Positions 42,701-50,196 of a stretch of 64,000 nucleotides of DNA are shown here, one piece after another (the stretch's first letter is position 1; every line of letters begins with the position of its first letter). This DNA is from Marinobacter salinexigens. Its GTDB lineage: Bacteria > Pseudomonadota > Gammaproteobacteria > Pseudomonadales > Oleiphilaceae. The notes below the pieces were generated by a model that made no database searches, was not told the origin of the DNA, and was given only the letters and a program-made list of their open reading frames with translations. The position numbers and the translations under genes were made by a program. The stretch covers positions 124,001-188,000 of the forward strand of contig NZ_VTUU01000005.1 in assembly GCF_008370345.1 (NCBI RefSeq). The letters run 5' to 3'.

Positions 42701-44737
42701 GCCTACTACATTGCGGCAATCAACATTGAGGCAACCTACCACGGCATTCTGACGGGCAACCTGAGTGGCGAAAATGATGATCTGATCTTCGAGCCAGAAT
42801 ATGAGCCATTCACTGGGATCTGTCTGACTGATACGTTTCAGATGGGCGAAAAAGCTGACCTGGTTGATGAGCTTCTCGAAGAGAACAGTGCTCGGCGTAA
42901 GCGTCAGCAGTCACTGGATATTCGGGTCGTTATTGGTAACCCACCATACTCTGCAGGACAGGAGTCGGCGAACGACAACAATGCTAATGTGCAGTACCCA
43001 TTGCTGGACGAGCGCATCCGTACAACCTACGCAGCTAAATCATCAGCTACGCTGAAGAATGCATTATACGACTCCTATGTACGTGCTATTCGGTGGTCAT
43101 CAGACCGGGTCAAAGATTGTGGTGTGATTGGATTTGTGACCAACGGTGGGTTCATCGAGGCCAACACGGCTGATGGGCTCCGTAAGTGTCTGGTTGAAGA
43201 GTTCAGTAACCTTTACGTCTTCCATTTGCGAGGTAATGCACGAACCTCAGGCGAGCGACGTCGAAAAGAGAAAGACAACGTATTCGGACAAGGCACTCGC
43301 ACGCCTATTGCCGTATCCATCCTGGTCAAAAATCCCCAATCTGCCGAGCACGGTAAGATCTACTTCCATGATATTGGTGATTACTTGACCCGCGAACAGA
43401 AACTCGAAGCGGTTTCTGCGTTCGGCAGCATTGATGGCATTACCCAGCAGGCAGGTTGGCAGGCTATTCAACCTGACCAGTTTGGTGACTGGCTGAATCA
43501 GAGAGATCCTAACTTTGATCGCTATATGTCTGTAGATAGTGTTTTTTCACTATACAGCGGAGGCATAAAAACTAATCGTGATGTTTGGGTTGTAAATTCC
43601 TCTAAGAATAAATTATTAAAAAACGCAAAGAGTCTTATAGACGGCTATGAGCGCGAAATGGGTAGACTTGATGATCTCATTAGCCGAGGAGAAAAATCGG
43701 TAGTCAAAAATGCGGTAAATTATGACTCGGCATCCTACTCTTGGTCTGACGGCCTGATTAGTAAGCTCATGAAAAGAAAGACTATAGAGTTAGATGAAGG
43801 TAACATTTCAAAAATACTGTATCGTCCATACTTCAAGCAAAACCTTTTATTCAATAAGGACCTGATCGAAAGACCTGGAAGAAATGAAAGGATTTTCTAC
43901 AAAAAAGAAAATTTATCAATTCATATGACTGGCACAGGCTCCGGTAAAGACTTTTCTGTTCTTATTACGGATATTTTTCCAGAGTATCACTTGAATGCTA
44001 ATGGGCAACACTTCCCGTTGTATCTTTATAATGAAAATGCGCAAGGACTTTCCGACACTCTTGACTTTGACTCAGATAGTCAGCGTCAGAATGCTATTAC
44101 TGATGACGCTCTGGAGCACTTCCAATCTGCTTACTCTGGCTCAACGATCAACAAGGAGAACATTTTCTATTACATCTACGGCCTTCTGCATAGTGAGGAA
44201 TACCGTGAGCGCTATGCCGACAACATCAGCAAACAGCAGCCGCGTATCCCGCGTATGAAACACTATTCGGACTTCGCTACCTTTGCCCAGGCTGGTCGTG
44301 ATCTGGCTGCGGTGCACCTGCACTACGAAAGCGTGAACCTAAACACCCAGGCCAAACTTACTGGCCCGCTGGGGTTACGAGTCACGGATCAGGGCGTCAA
44401 AGGTGGTCAGGATGCCGACTTCACTGTGACCAAAATGAAATTCGCCAAGCGAGGTGATAAATCCAAGGTCATCTACAACGGCAAGATCACCATCGAAAAT
44501 ATTCCGGAAGAAGCCTACGACTACGTCGTAAACGGCAAACCAGCCCTGGAATGGGTGATGGAACGCCAGGCGGTCACGACCGATAAAAAGTCTGGCATCG
44601 TCAACGATGCAAACGACTGGGCGATCGAAACCATGGGGAATCCACGGTATCCGCTTGAGCTGTTCCTGCGGGTGATTACGGTCAGTATGAGAACACAGGA
44701 AATTGTCAGGAATTTGCCGAAACTGGATATCCTCTAG
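39785..44737 (+). CDS. Type ISP single-chain restriction-modification enzyme
   Basis: A protein of about 1650 residues combining cutting, translocation, methylation and recognition. An Mrr-like nuclease is near residues 70-95 (GIDLVAITTDGEFHAIQCKNY). The SF2 helicase has Walker A ACGTGKT (about 200), DEAH (about 333), MTATPR (about 368) and QSVGRVMRLA (about 602). The N6-adenine methyltransferase has DPFTGTGTF (about 933) and NPPYSAGQ (about 1050). The C-terminal target-recognition region spans about 1200-1600. Order and length match LlaGI/LlaBIII. The frame is open to a GTG at 39704; ATGs at 39785-39791 with AAGGA nearby fit best. No separate specificity or methylase gene is present, as expected for this class. 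Confidence 0.9.
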   Translation: MMMTALQRILSQFREMTLTERDKGTSFENLMVQYFKTEPFYKEQYSEVLSYSDWVDRYGTNLGISTKKDTGIDLVAITTDGEFHAIQCKNYSPDHTIGKSDIDSFFTASGKTYFSHRIIVTTTDKWTGNAQDSLENQHPPVSRIDLHNLENSVIDWSQYHEDTKPVLKAQKQLREHQVDALNAAVSGLKTADRGKLIMACGTGKTFTSLKIAETMAGKGKRVLFLVPSLSLLGQTLTEWTQESAIPLKSFAVCSDSDVGKRRGKDDDRVIAGISDLQYPATTNAASLQKHMADHHSGDAMTVVFSTYHSIGVLNEAQTTGANPIPAFDMIVCDEAHRTTGATFDGEEESAFVRVHDNSYIQGNKRLYMTATPRIYGDDAKSTENVTLCSMDDKSLYGEELYVITFSEAVARKLLVDYKVIVLAVEETHVNRRLQSLLKDADNSLKVDDAAKIVGCWKALSKQGLVETMGQEPDPMKRAVAFCQVIEKEYKGKNHKVSSKLISEMFGAVVSQYQEAEIAALRDKDPDATLDQALTMTCEAEHVDGGMNASEKEAKLEWLKATTEDNTCRILSNVRCLSEGVDVPALDAVLFLTPRSSQVDVVQSVGRVMRLAPEKDLGYVILPVVIPAGVEPEEALNNNETYRVVWQVLNALRSHDDRFDAMINKLEFNGSMPSKMEVVAVADKVTPKATKKSTKERKAGRARGGRSIGSNDPNPNHQQAELVFEVGDIERALYAKIVKKCGNRHHWEDWANDIAKIANTHIDRIRAILEDESHVEEIAAFNAFANELRDDLNNSIPDEEIIEMLAQHLITKPVFDALFEEYSFAKHNPMSQAMQQVLDKLHEHSLDKERSTLESFYESVKLRAEGINSAEGKQRIIVELYDKFFRNAFPRMTDRLGIVYTPIEVVDFILHSVEDVLKNEFNTSMADKNVHILDPFTGTGTFITRLLQSGIIPADRLPEKYKHEIHANELVLLAYYIAAINIEATYHGILTGNLSGENDDLIFEPEYEPFTGICLTDTFQMGEKADLVDELLEENSARRKRQQSLDIRVVIGNPPYSAGQESANDNNANVQYPLLDERIRTTYAAKSSATLKNALYDSYVRAIRWSSDRVKDCGVIGFVTNGGFIEANTADGLRKCLVEEFSNLYVFHLRGNARTSGERRRKEKDNVFGQGTRTPIAVSILVKNPQSAEHGKIYFHDIGDYLTREQKLEAVSAFGSIDGITQQAGWQAIQPDQFGDWLNQRDPNFDRYMSVDSVFSLYSGGIKTNRDVWVVNSSKNKLLKNAKSLIDGYEREMGRLDDLISRGEKSVVKNAVNYDSASYSWSDGLISKLMKRKTIELDEGNISKILYRPYFKQNLLFNKDLIERPGRNERIFYKKENLSIHMTGTGSGKDFSVLITDIFPEYHLNANGQHFPLYLYNENAQGLSDTLDFDSDSQRQNAITDDALEHFQSAYSGSTINKENIFYYIYGLLHSEEYRERYADNISKQQPRIPRMKHYSDFATFAQAGRDLAAVHLHYESVNLNTQAKLTGPLGLRVTDQGVKGGQDADFTVTKMKFAKRGDKSKVIYNGKITIENIPEEAYDYVVNGKPALEWVMERQAVTTDKKSGIVNDANDWAIETMGNPRYPLELFLRVITVSMRTQEIVRNLPKLDIL

Positions 44738-45246
44738 GATAGGAGCCATCTCCGATCAAATTATGGTGCTCCTAGTCGCATTAAAGGAGCACCCTCACAT
44801 CATCGAAGACCGGTCTGAAACGGCAGAAAAACTTGCCGCCCAATCATTCATCCTATTGTACTTGGCAGTAATCATTGATTTTTTAAATAGAAATTAGAAA
44901 AATCAATATAACCATATGTTTTTTAATGAAAATATTGGATAACACAATATTGTGAGTCTGTTTGGTAAGTAGGCTGACGAAGTGGCCAAAGGCAAGTATC
45001 ATCAGTCCATCGCCTTTCTTTAGGCGATAAAAAACCCCAGGACCGAAGCCCTGAGGTTTTACCAAGCGGTAGGGGCCTTCCGCCAAGAATAACCCCCTAC
45101 CTATATCCACACAGCCAGTAAGACTGATGGGTTGAGAATAGTACAAAACGAGACGCTTGTATGCCAATACCCTTTGGATCTATCGTCCCGTGATCGTAAC
45201 GCCTCTTACCGTCACCTCACTGGCTATCTCGTACAGGAGATCAGCC
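44738..45246. other. Intergenic region with hairpins
   Basis: About 500 bases. No gene is convincing; a 44-64 codon frame ending at 44897 is weak. It holds the hairpin GGTGCTCC/GGAGCACC (44765-44793) and the two terminator-like structures at 45009-45060. AT-rich around 44870-44960. Confidence 0.4.
45009..45060. terminator. Two adjacent terminator-like hairpins
   Basis: ATCGCCT/AGGCGAT (45009-45028) is followed by AAAACCCCAGG/CCTGAGGTTTT (45031-45060, one mismatch), which has A-run and T-run ends and could terminate in both directions. Confidence 0.65.
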
Positions 45247-45348
45247 ATGGTCATCAGACCCGCTGTCTACGTTCGAGCCTACTTCCGAATGGTCAACGGC
45301 ACGCTTCAGCGTGTTTGCGCCCATTTCCGGAGTTGGCCAAACCGCTAA
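45247..45348 (+). CDS. Tiny basic protein (33 aa)
   Basis: A CAGGAGA ribosome site at proper distance leads a 33-codon frame. The product is strongly basic and aromatic (RPAVYVRAYFRMVNG, then VCAHFRSWPNR). It resembles very small ORFs carried by other mobile elements. A second basic mini-protein follows 65 bases later. Function unknown. Confidence 0.4.
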   Translation: MVIRPAVYVRAYFRMVNGTLQRVCAHFRSWPNR

Positions 45349-45413
45349 ATGAGGATGATGCCGAGGGCATCCCTGGGCATCGCTAGAATCTTTTCATTGA
45401 TGTGAGGTGACGC

Positions 45414-45530
45414 ATGTCCAAAAAATACCGAAGCGCTGTAACAGGCCGTTATGTAACCGAGACCTTTGCCAAGAAACACCCGCGGGAAACCGTCGGTGAA
45501 AAGAGTAAACCGTCTCGGAAGACAAAATAA
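45414..45530 (+). CDS. Tiny basic protein (38 aa) of a mobile-element family
   Basis: GAGGTGA precedes the ATG. The product MSKKYRSAVTGRYVTETFAK continues with HPRETVGEKSK and matches the general pattern (K-Y-x-S-A-x-T-G-R-Y-V-T..A..HP..T) of short proteins encoded in many phages and mobile elements, often misannotated as transporters. Actual function unknown; the high basic content suggests nucleic-acid or ribosome binding. Confidence 0.6.
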   Translation: MSKKYRSAVTGRYVTETFAKKHPRETVGEKSKPSRKTK

Positions 45531-45673
45531 CGAAGTCGGCACAAGGACGTGCCCTGGAACCCGCTTCAGGCTCTGGTGGTCTCCCAAGTACACTGCGCAT
45601 AATCTAAGATTATGGAAAATCTGAAAAGCTCGAGGCTGTCCACGTTACAAAGGGCAGGTCGCAATAGGCGCAC

Positions 45674-45907
45674 TCAAACCTCTGTAGATCCAACCCATTC
45701 CGCACCAAGAAAGGCATCCAGTTCTGAGAACTCCAGATGAGCTGTGGCCGCTTCCAGAAGGAATTGTGTCCATCCGTCTGCCGGTGCCGCCATGTCGAAC
45801 ACGATGTTCTTTTGGGCATCCGCGACGGTCAGTGGCAAATGAGCAATAGGGCCCAGGATGTCAGGCTCTCGGGGATTTTCGCGATCAACAATAAAGCAGA
45901 TTGCCAT
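45674..45907 (-). CDS. Hypothetical protein (77 aa) coupled to DsbA-like gene
   Basis: Starts one base after the DsbA-like stop on the same strand. The 77-residue product has a beta start (MAICFIVDRENPREPDILGP) and an acidic helical end (EAATAHLEFSELDAFLGAEW). No signal peptide, so probably cytoplasmic. No family recognised. Confidence 0.5.
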   Translation of the reverse strand: MAICFIVDRENPREPDILGPIAHLPLTVADAQKNIVFDMAAPADGWTQFLLEAATAHLEFSELDAFLGAEWVGSTEV

Positions 45908-45908
45908 G

Positions 45909-46685
45909 TTAGGTCCCCAGAATCTGCTGTAGGGCTTGAGTAAGCTGCTCAGGTGTCTTGTAGCCTTTGATCAGGTAATCCCGACCAGTTTTGTGATCGA
46001 GAATTCTCAGAGCGGGTGTCCCGGTAATACCCATTTGCGATCCCTCCCGATAATCTTGGGAGATTCGGTCTTGGTGAGCATCGGATTGAAGACATAGCTT
46101 CATTGCTTTCCCACTCAAACCCATTGATCGGGCAAACGTTGGCAAATCACCGACCCCCTGGCCATTACTTCGCGTTTTCTCGAAAAACTGATCGAGAGCC
46201 GCCCAAGCAACACGATTGCCATAGGACTCACGCACGCATTCTACGGCCTTGGCCTGCATAGCCGCCGCCGGGTTATGCCCGCTTAGTGGGAAATGCTTGA
46301 ACTCCCAATTAACGACGCCCTGGGAGTTATCAACGACGGATTTCAAACCGCCATGCATTTTTCGGCAAAACGGACATTCAATATCGCTGAATTCCTGCAT
46401 GGTCAGGCGAGCGTTAAGGCTGCCGTAGACGAGTCGATCTTCCGGAACTCTGGGAGAGGCCAGTTCGTAATCCGCTATCAGCGTCTGAAATTTGTCCTGT
46501 GCCCGCCTTTGTTCAGCGACATCCAACCGTTGATCCACGATGGACACAATTTCATTGGACGTGAGGGTCTGTGTGGCCTGAGATCGCTCTTGTTTGAGCG
46601 TTTGGATCTCAGAGTACTGATAAGCATGGCTCACAGAGAGAACGCCAAGAGCTGCGAACACGACAACATGAGAGAGCTTGAGCAT
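45909..46685 (-). CDS. DsbA-family thiol:disulfide oxidoreductase
   Basis: A 258-residue protein. A signal or anchor helix (LKLSHVVVFAALGVLSVSHA) is followed by a coiled-coil spacer (residues 25-75) and a thioredoxin-fold domain with the active site CPFC in FSDIECPFCRKMH. A cis-Pro loop GITGTPALRI and a C-terminal helical end complete it. It resembles DsbA-like proteins with a spacer often carried on integrative elements and plasmids. It likely oxidises or reduces exported partner proteins; the Cys-containing exported protein at 36.1 kb is one possible client. Confidence 0.85.
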   Translation of the reverse strand: MLKLSHVVVFAALGVLSVSHAYQYSEIQTLKQERSQATQTLTSNEIVSIVDQRLDVAEQRRAQDKFQTLIADYELASPRVPEDRLVYGSLNARLTMQEFSDIECPFCRKMHGGLKSVVDNSQGVVNWEFKHFPLSGHNPAAAMQAKAVECVRESYGNRVAWAALDQFFEKTRSNGQGVGDLPTFARSMGLSGKAMKLCLQSDAHQDRISQDYREGSQMGITGTPALRILDHKTGRDYLIKGYKTPEQLTQALQQILGT

Positions 46686-46875
46686 AACGAAAGGATCCAG
46701 AACAATTTTGCAACATCCTATCGGCTCTGCACTGATAAGAGAGACTTAAACGATCCGGTAGGCATGACTTTTTGTTTTCAGTTGGGCTTTGCCACTCAAA
46801 GTAGAATTCCAGCGGTTAAATCCAAACAAAAATGGCTGGTGACTTGACTGGCCAACTTATAGGCAGGCCCGTAAT

Positions 46876-47181
46876 TTGAAGACCCAAAGCAGTGGAATCG
46901 TGATCGCACAGGTCGCAGATCAAATTGGCGGCGAGACCGCAACGAGTTACCTGCCCGCCGGGTACACAGGTCGCTGTGCCATTGTTGCGGAATCGAATTC
47001 GGATGTGATTGCCGTTCTATCGTCAGGGATGGAAGCCTTCAGGGTGGCGGCCTACGCAATTACTCCTGATGGCGGCTACGGATCGGTAAGCATTCAACCA
47101 ACTGATCTGGATGAAACCCATGAGTCTCTCCTCGACTTGATAGACAGAAGTCCAAAAATCAAATCTGTCCTTTATGATTGA
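46876..47181 (+). CDS. Hypothetical protein (101 aa), TTG start
   Basis: AGGCAGG lies upstream of a TTG at 46876, and no better ATG exists. A small soluble alpha/beta protein (GIVIAQVADQIGGETATSYL, then RCAIVAESNSDVIAVL). Divergent from the DsbA-like gene with 190 bases between. No family recognised. Confidence 0.45.
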   Translation: MKTQSSGIVIAQVADQIGGETATSYLPAGYTGRCAIVAESNSDVIAVLSSGMEAFRVAAYAITPDGGYGSVSIQPTDLDETHESLLDLIDRSPKIKSVLYD

Positions 47182-47409
47182 ACCGCTATTTCTGGCTTTT
47201 GCCGTCTAGGCAATGCATCAGCTGATAAGCTGGAGCGTCTCTCGGGGGCCATTAGAAGTCCGCTGCCGCACTTCTTGGCCAGCAAGCGTTGCCACTGATG
47301 TTCCTTGTTGGATTCATGGATTGCCCAATGCCATTGCTCAACTGATCCTGGTCGCCCAGGTTGACCAAACGCTCCTTAGTAGCCGAAATTGGACATCTCA
47401 ATTTAGATC

Positions 47410-48086
47410 ATGAAGAAAACTTTACTGAAAATTTTGGGTTGGTATGAGTTTCGGGCTCGGATGAAGCATCGCTTCAATCCCGGGCCCGTGGATGCAAGTC
47501 GGTATGCGGACCCCCTTGCCATCAAAGTCAAATGGTCCCTTATGGAAACGAAAAGCTGACTTCTTCGGCGACGACTCGTCTCCATTCAGCCTCTTGCTCT
47601 GACATTCACATTGCCAAATTCGCTGAAGATCTTGCTGATCCTGACGCCTGTTCGTGTCACCTTGCCGATGACTCTCGTCGTCGACACCTGGAGTAAGTTT
47701 GCGTTTATTGCACCGTTCATCCTGATTCCCGGTACCTCACAATTGGGTACGTTTTCTATCGCTCGGCGGCCAGGCCCGTGTTTGACCGCAAATCTGGGAC
47801 CTTCTGGAGGGGCTCAAGAGAATCCCGGCTTACGGGGAAAGTCGAGCTGGTCGACATTTATTCTCTCCAGTTAATCTCATTCTTTTACTCGGACGGCGAT
47901 CCGAAATCAGCCGGCGTTGTTTACCAGCTGAACGCTGTTTTGAACGACAAATCAAGGCGTGAAGTTTTCACGCAACGTCGGCCTTTGACCTCGGCTGGCA
48001 GGACTGCGCTCATAGGAGATTATGAACGCCTTGCTCGATGGCTCGGAATTCACCTTTGGGATGCGATTCATGAATTTGATCGATAG
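47410..48086 (+). pseudogene. Decayed gene of unknown family, frameshifted
   Basis: Three coding-like pieces follow each other in shifted frames. An ATG frame begins MKKTLLKILGWYEFRARMKH and stops near 47556. A second piece contains SDIHIAKFAEDLADPDACSC and stops near 47693. The third continues in the same frame as the second (HPDSRYLTIGYVFYRSA, then FDRKSGTFWRGS) to a natural-looking end WDAIHEFDR at 48086. An intact frame is available only from 47778. One frameshift plus one in-frame stop would restore a protein of roughly 220 residues. Confidence 0.4.
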
Positions 48087-48135
48087 GCTAAGAATGATTA
48101 AGGTCTGAGCATCTGGCTTAGCAGGGAGCTCTTCC

Positions 48136-48453
48136 ATGGAGCAACGTCAGGCACGTGTGGTGATACCAGACCATCTTTCGTTCACAGATCTCCGGCTGAA
48201 ACGCCCGGAGACAGGCAAAATCGAATTCGAATGGGACGTGGTTAAACAAATCTGTGAGAGCAGTGAGGGGCTTCCTATAGAGCACCTCGAAAACGGCCTT
48301 GAGGATAATGTCGTCGGTTTGATTCTCGGCTGGTATCTGGTGATTCGAGAAAATGGTGGAGAAGCAGATCCTGTACCCGAGGAACTCCTGGCTGAAGTAA
48401 TGGAAAACGAGGCCGAGTCCGCTTCCAGGGACGATGAATCAGGACTCACCTGA
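48136..48453 (+). CDS. Hypothetical acidic protein (105 aa)
   Basis: An acidic 105-residue protein (IEFEWDVVKQICESSEGLP, then LGWYLVIRENGGEADPVPEE) with a Glu/Asp-rich tail. CAGGGAG precedes the ATG. It could be a small inhibitor or DNA-mimic by charge, but nothing supports this directly. No family recognised. Confidence 0.5.
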   Translation: MEQRQARVVIPDHLSFTDLRLKRPETGKIEFEWDVVKQICESSEGLPIEHLENGLEDNVVGLILGWYLVIRENGGEADPVPEELLAEVMENEAESASRDDESGLT

Positions 48454-48506
48454 GCGGCCCAGCACCTAAATTTTGACTATCCCAGGCATCGTAGGAAGTA
48501 GAAACT

Positions 48507-49235
48507 TTGATCAATGCAGTAATTAAGATCGTCGTATTTATCCTTCTGACAGTCTTTAATCCAGCTTTCGCCTCTATTGTAAAAATGTCGAACAGCGGCA
48601 TTTGTCACCCACCGCAGAGCAGCTGGTTCGACCGCACGAAAAACTTCCAGCCGTTTGATTCAGTCGACGCCTGCCTTGCGGCGGGCGGACGCCTGCCGAA
48701 AGGAATGGCTCGCCCGTCCTCCAATGACGGGCGAACAATCAAGCCCTCTGATTCAGAGAGCTACTCCAGAGCTGCCTTTGGTCACGGATGGGATGATTCT
48801 GATGGTGATTGCCAGGATAGTAGGGCAGAGGCGCTTATTCGGATGTCTTCGACGCCGGTCAGATTTGCAACAGATCGACGCTGCCGAGTCGTGACCGGCA
48901 GGTGGATAAGCCCTTTCTCGGGAAATGTCATTCAGAATGCGTCTGAAGCGGACATCGATCATGTCGTTCCATTGAAATGGGCCTGGGATCGGGGGGCCAA
49001 TCACTGGAGTGACGCAAATCGAGAACGGTTTGCCAATGACCCCGTAAATCTTCTGCCGGTCGAGGCATCGCTTAATCGTAGTAAAGGTGCAAAGGGGCCC
49101 ACGGAATGGTTGCCGCCGTCTGGTCAGTGTTCTTACGTGGCGCGGTTCTCGAGAATCATGAAGAAATACCAGCTAGAACCTCGACCATCCGAGACTGTGT
49201 GGATCCAAGACTTTCTGCAGCGTTGCCGTTCATGA
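48507..49235 (+). CDS. Secreted HNH-family nuclease (GmrSD/DUF1524-like C-terminus)
   Basis: A 242-residue protein from a TTG after AGGAAG. A signal peptide (INAVIKIVVFILLTVFNPAFA) is followed by a domain with the His-Me nuclease core EADIDHVVPLKWAWDRGA, then an Asn-containing FANDPVNLLPVEASLNRSKG and GPTEWLPP. These fit the HNH fold of periplasmic or secreted DUF1524-type nucleases. Several Cys could form disulfides. Likely degrades extracellular or incoming DNA. The 3' end abuts a dispersed repeat. Confidence 0.78.
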   Translation: MINAVIKIVVFILLTVFNPAFASIVKMSNSGICHPPQSSWFDRTKNFQPFDSVDACLAAGGRLPKGMARPSSNDGRTIKPSDSESYSRAAFGHGWDDSDGDCQDSRAEALIRMSSTPVRFATDRRCRVVTGRWISPFSGNVIQNASEADIDHVVPLKWAWDRGANHWSDANRERFANDPVNLLPVEASLNRSKGAKGPTEWLPPSGQCSYVARFSRIMKKYQLEPRPSETVWIQDFLQRCRS

Positions 49236-49255
49236 CAACTATCGATCAGAGATCA

Positions 49256-49422
49256 GCTGTTAAACAAAAGCGGACATTCGAGTCAGAGCTTTCCCCCAGA
49301 GCGTGCAAGCTAATCACAGCCATTTCATCAAGTGTGATTGGCGGAGCAAATTGCATACGCTGAATGATTATATGGCAGAAATAGTCATGCTCGGCTAACC
49401 TGTTGTTTTATTGATTGATGTG
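49256..49422. repeat. Dispersed 165-bp repeat, copy A
   Basis: Aligns over its whole length with 56970-57134. Shared blocks include AAACAAAAGCG.ACATTCG, AGCTTTCC-type, ATCACAGCCATTTCATC, TTGGCGGAGCA and TGAATGATTA. By eye about three quarters of bases agree. It starts 20 bases after the HNH nuclease gene. The start contains the inverse of the GAATGT(T/C)CGCTTT core found elsewhere in the window. Confidence 0.8.
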
Positions 49423-49538
49423 CAGCGCGGTTGATGGTTCAAAGTCAGTAATAATGACGCAGTCAAATTTCTTCAATGATAAAGCTTCAGTAGGGCACCT
49501 ACTTCGGTATACGCCTATATTTTCGGTTTGAAAATAAG

Positions 49539-49548
49539 TGAACGTTCA
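49539..49548. promoter_or_regulatory. TetR-type operator palindrome
   Basis: TGAACGTTCA, a perfect 10-base palindrome, lies about 40 bases upstream of the TetR-family gene. Palindromes of this form are typical TetR-family operators controlling RND pumps. Confidence 0.6.
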
Positions 49549-49588
49549 ATTATTTTAGGCCGACCAATTTGAAGCGTTGAGCAGACAA

Positions 49589-50173
49589 ATGCGGCAAAGA
49601 GACGACTCGAAACGAATAGCCTTCCTGGAAGCTACCGTGAGGGAAGTAGCAGATCACGGTTTTTCAGCAACCTCGGTTGGCAAGATAGCCAAGGCTGCGG
49701 GTTTGTCACCAGCCACGCTGTACATCTATTACGAAGATAAAGAACAGCTTTTATTGGCGACATTTTATTACGTCAGCGATCAGGTCATTGATGCGGCGCT
49801 GGACAGTTTTTCTCGCGGGAAAGATCTGCGTGAAGGACTGCGACGCCAGTGGCACACACTGTTCCGGATCGGCCTTGAGCGTCCGGAACTATTCCGCTAC
49901 CACGAGACGTTCACGCATTCTGCTTGGATGACTCCCGAGATCCAGGCACGAAACGAAAGCCGAGCCGCAAATCTTTTGAATGCAGTTGATCAGGGAAAGC
50001 AATCCGGGCTGATCAAACCGGTACCTTTTCCACTTCTCGAAACGTTTATGTTCCGCCCGATTTACCACCTCGTTCAACGATGCCTGCAAGGGTCGTTCGA
50101 AGGTACCGATGAGCATATCGAATTAGCGTTTAATATGGCTTGGGATGCGGTTGCCGATCGTCGGAATACCTAA
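49589..50173 (+). CDS. TetR-family transcriptional regulator
   Basis: About 194 residues from the ATG at 49589; a TTG at 49577 is the alternative. The N-terminal HTH is clear (VREVADHGFSATSVGKIAKA, then LSPATLYIYYEDKEQLL), as in AcrR/NalC-type repressors. The C-terminal ligand-binding domain is helical. It probably represses itself and the two RND efflux genes that start 24 bases after its stop, through the palindrome at 49539. The inducer is unknown. Confidence 0.9.
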   Translation: MRQRDDSKRIAFLEATVREVADHGFSATSVGKIAKAAGLSPATLYIYYEDKEQLLLATFYYVSDQVIDAALDSFSRGKDLREGLRRQWHTLFRIGLERPELFRYHETFTHSAWMTPEIQARNESRAANLLNAVDQGKQSGLIKPVPFPLLETFMFRPIYHLVQRCLQGSFEGTDEHIELAFNMAWDAVADRRNT

Positions 50174-50196
50174 TTTTTTCTGGAGAGTGACGCGTT

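Noticed and set aside
44703..44897. A 64-codon frame after the Type ISP gene
   Set aside because: It overlaps the enzyme's end, crosses a hairpin and lacks a ribosome site. A shorter ATG version of 44 codons is also weak.
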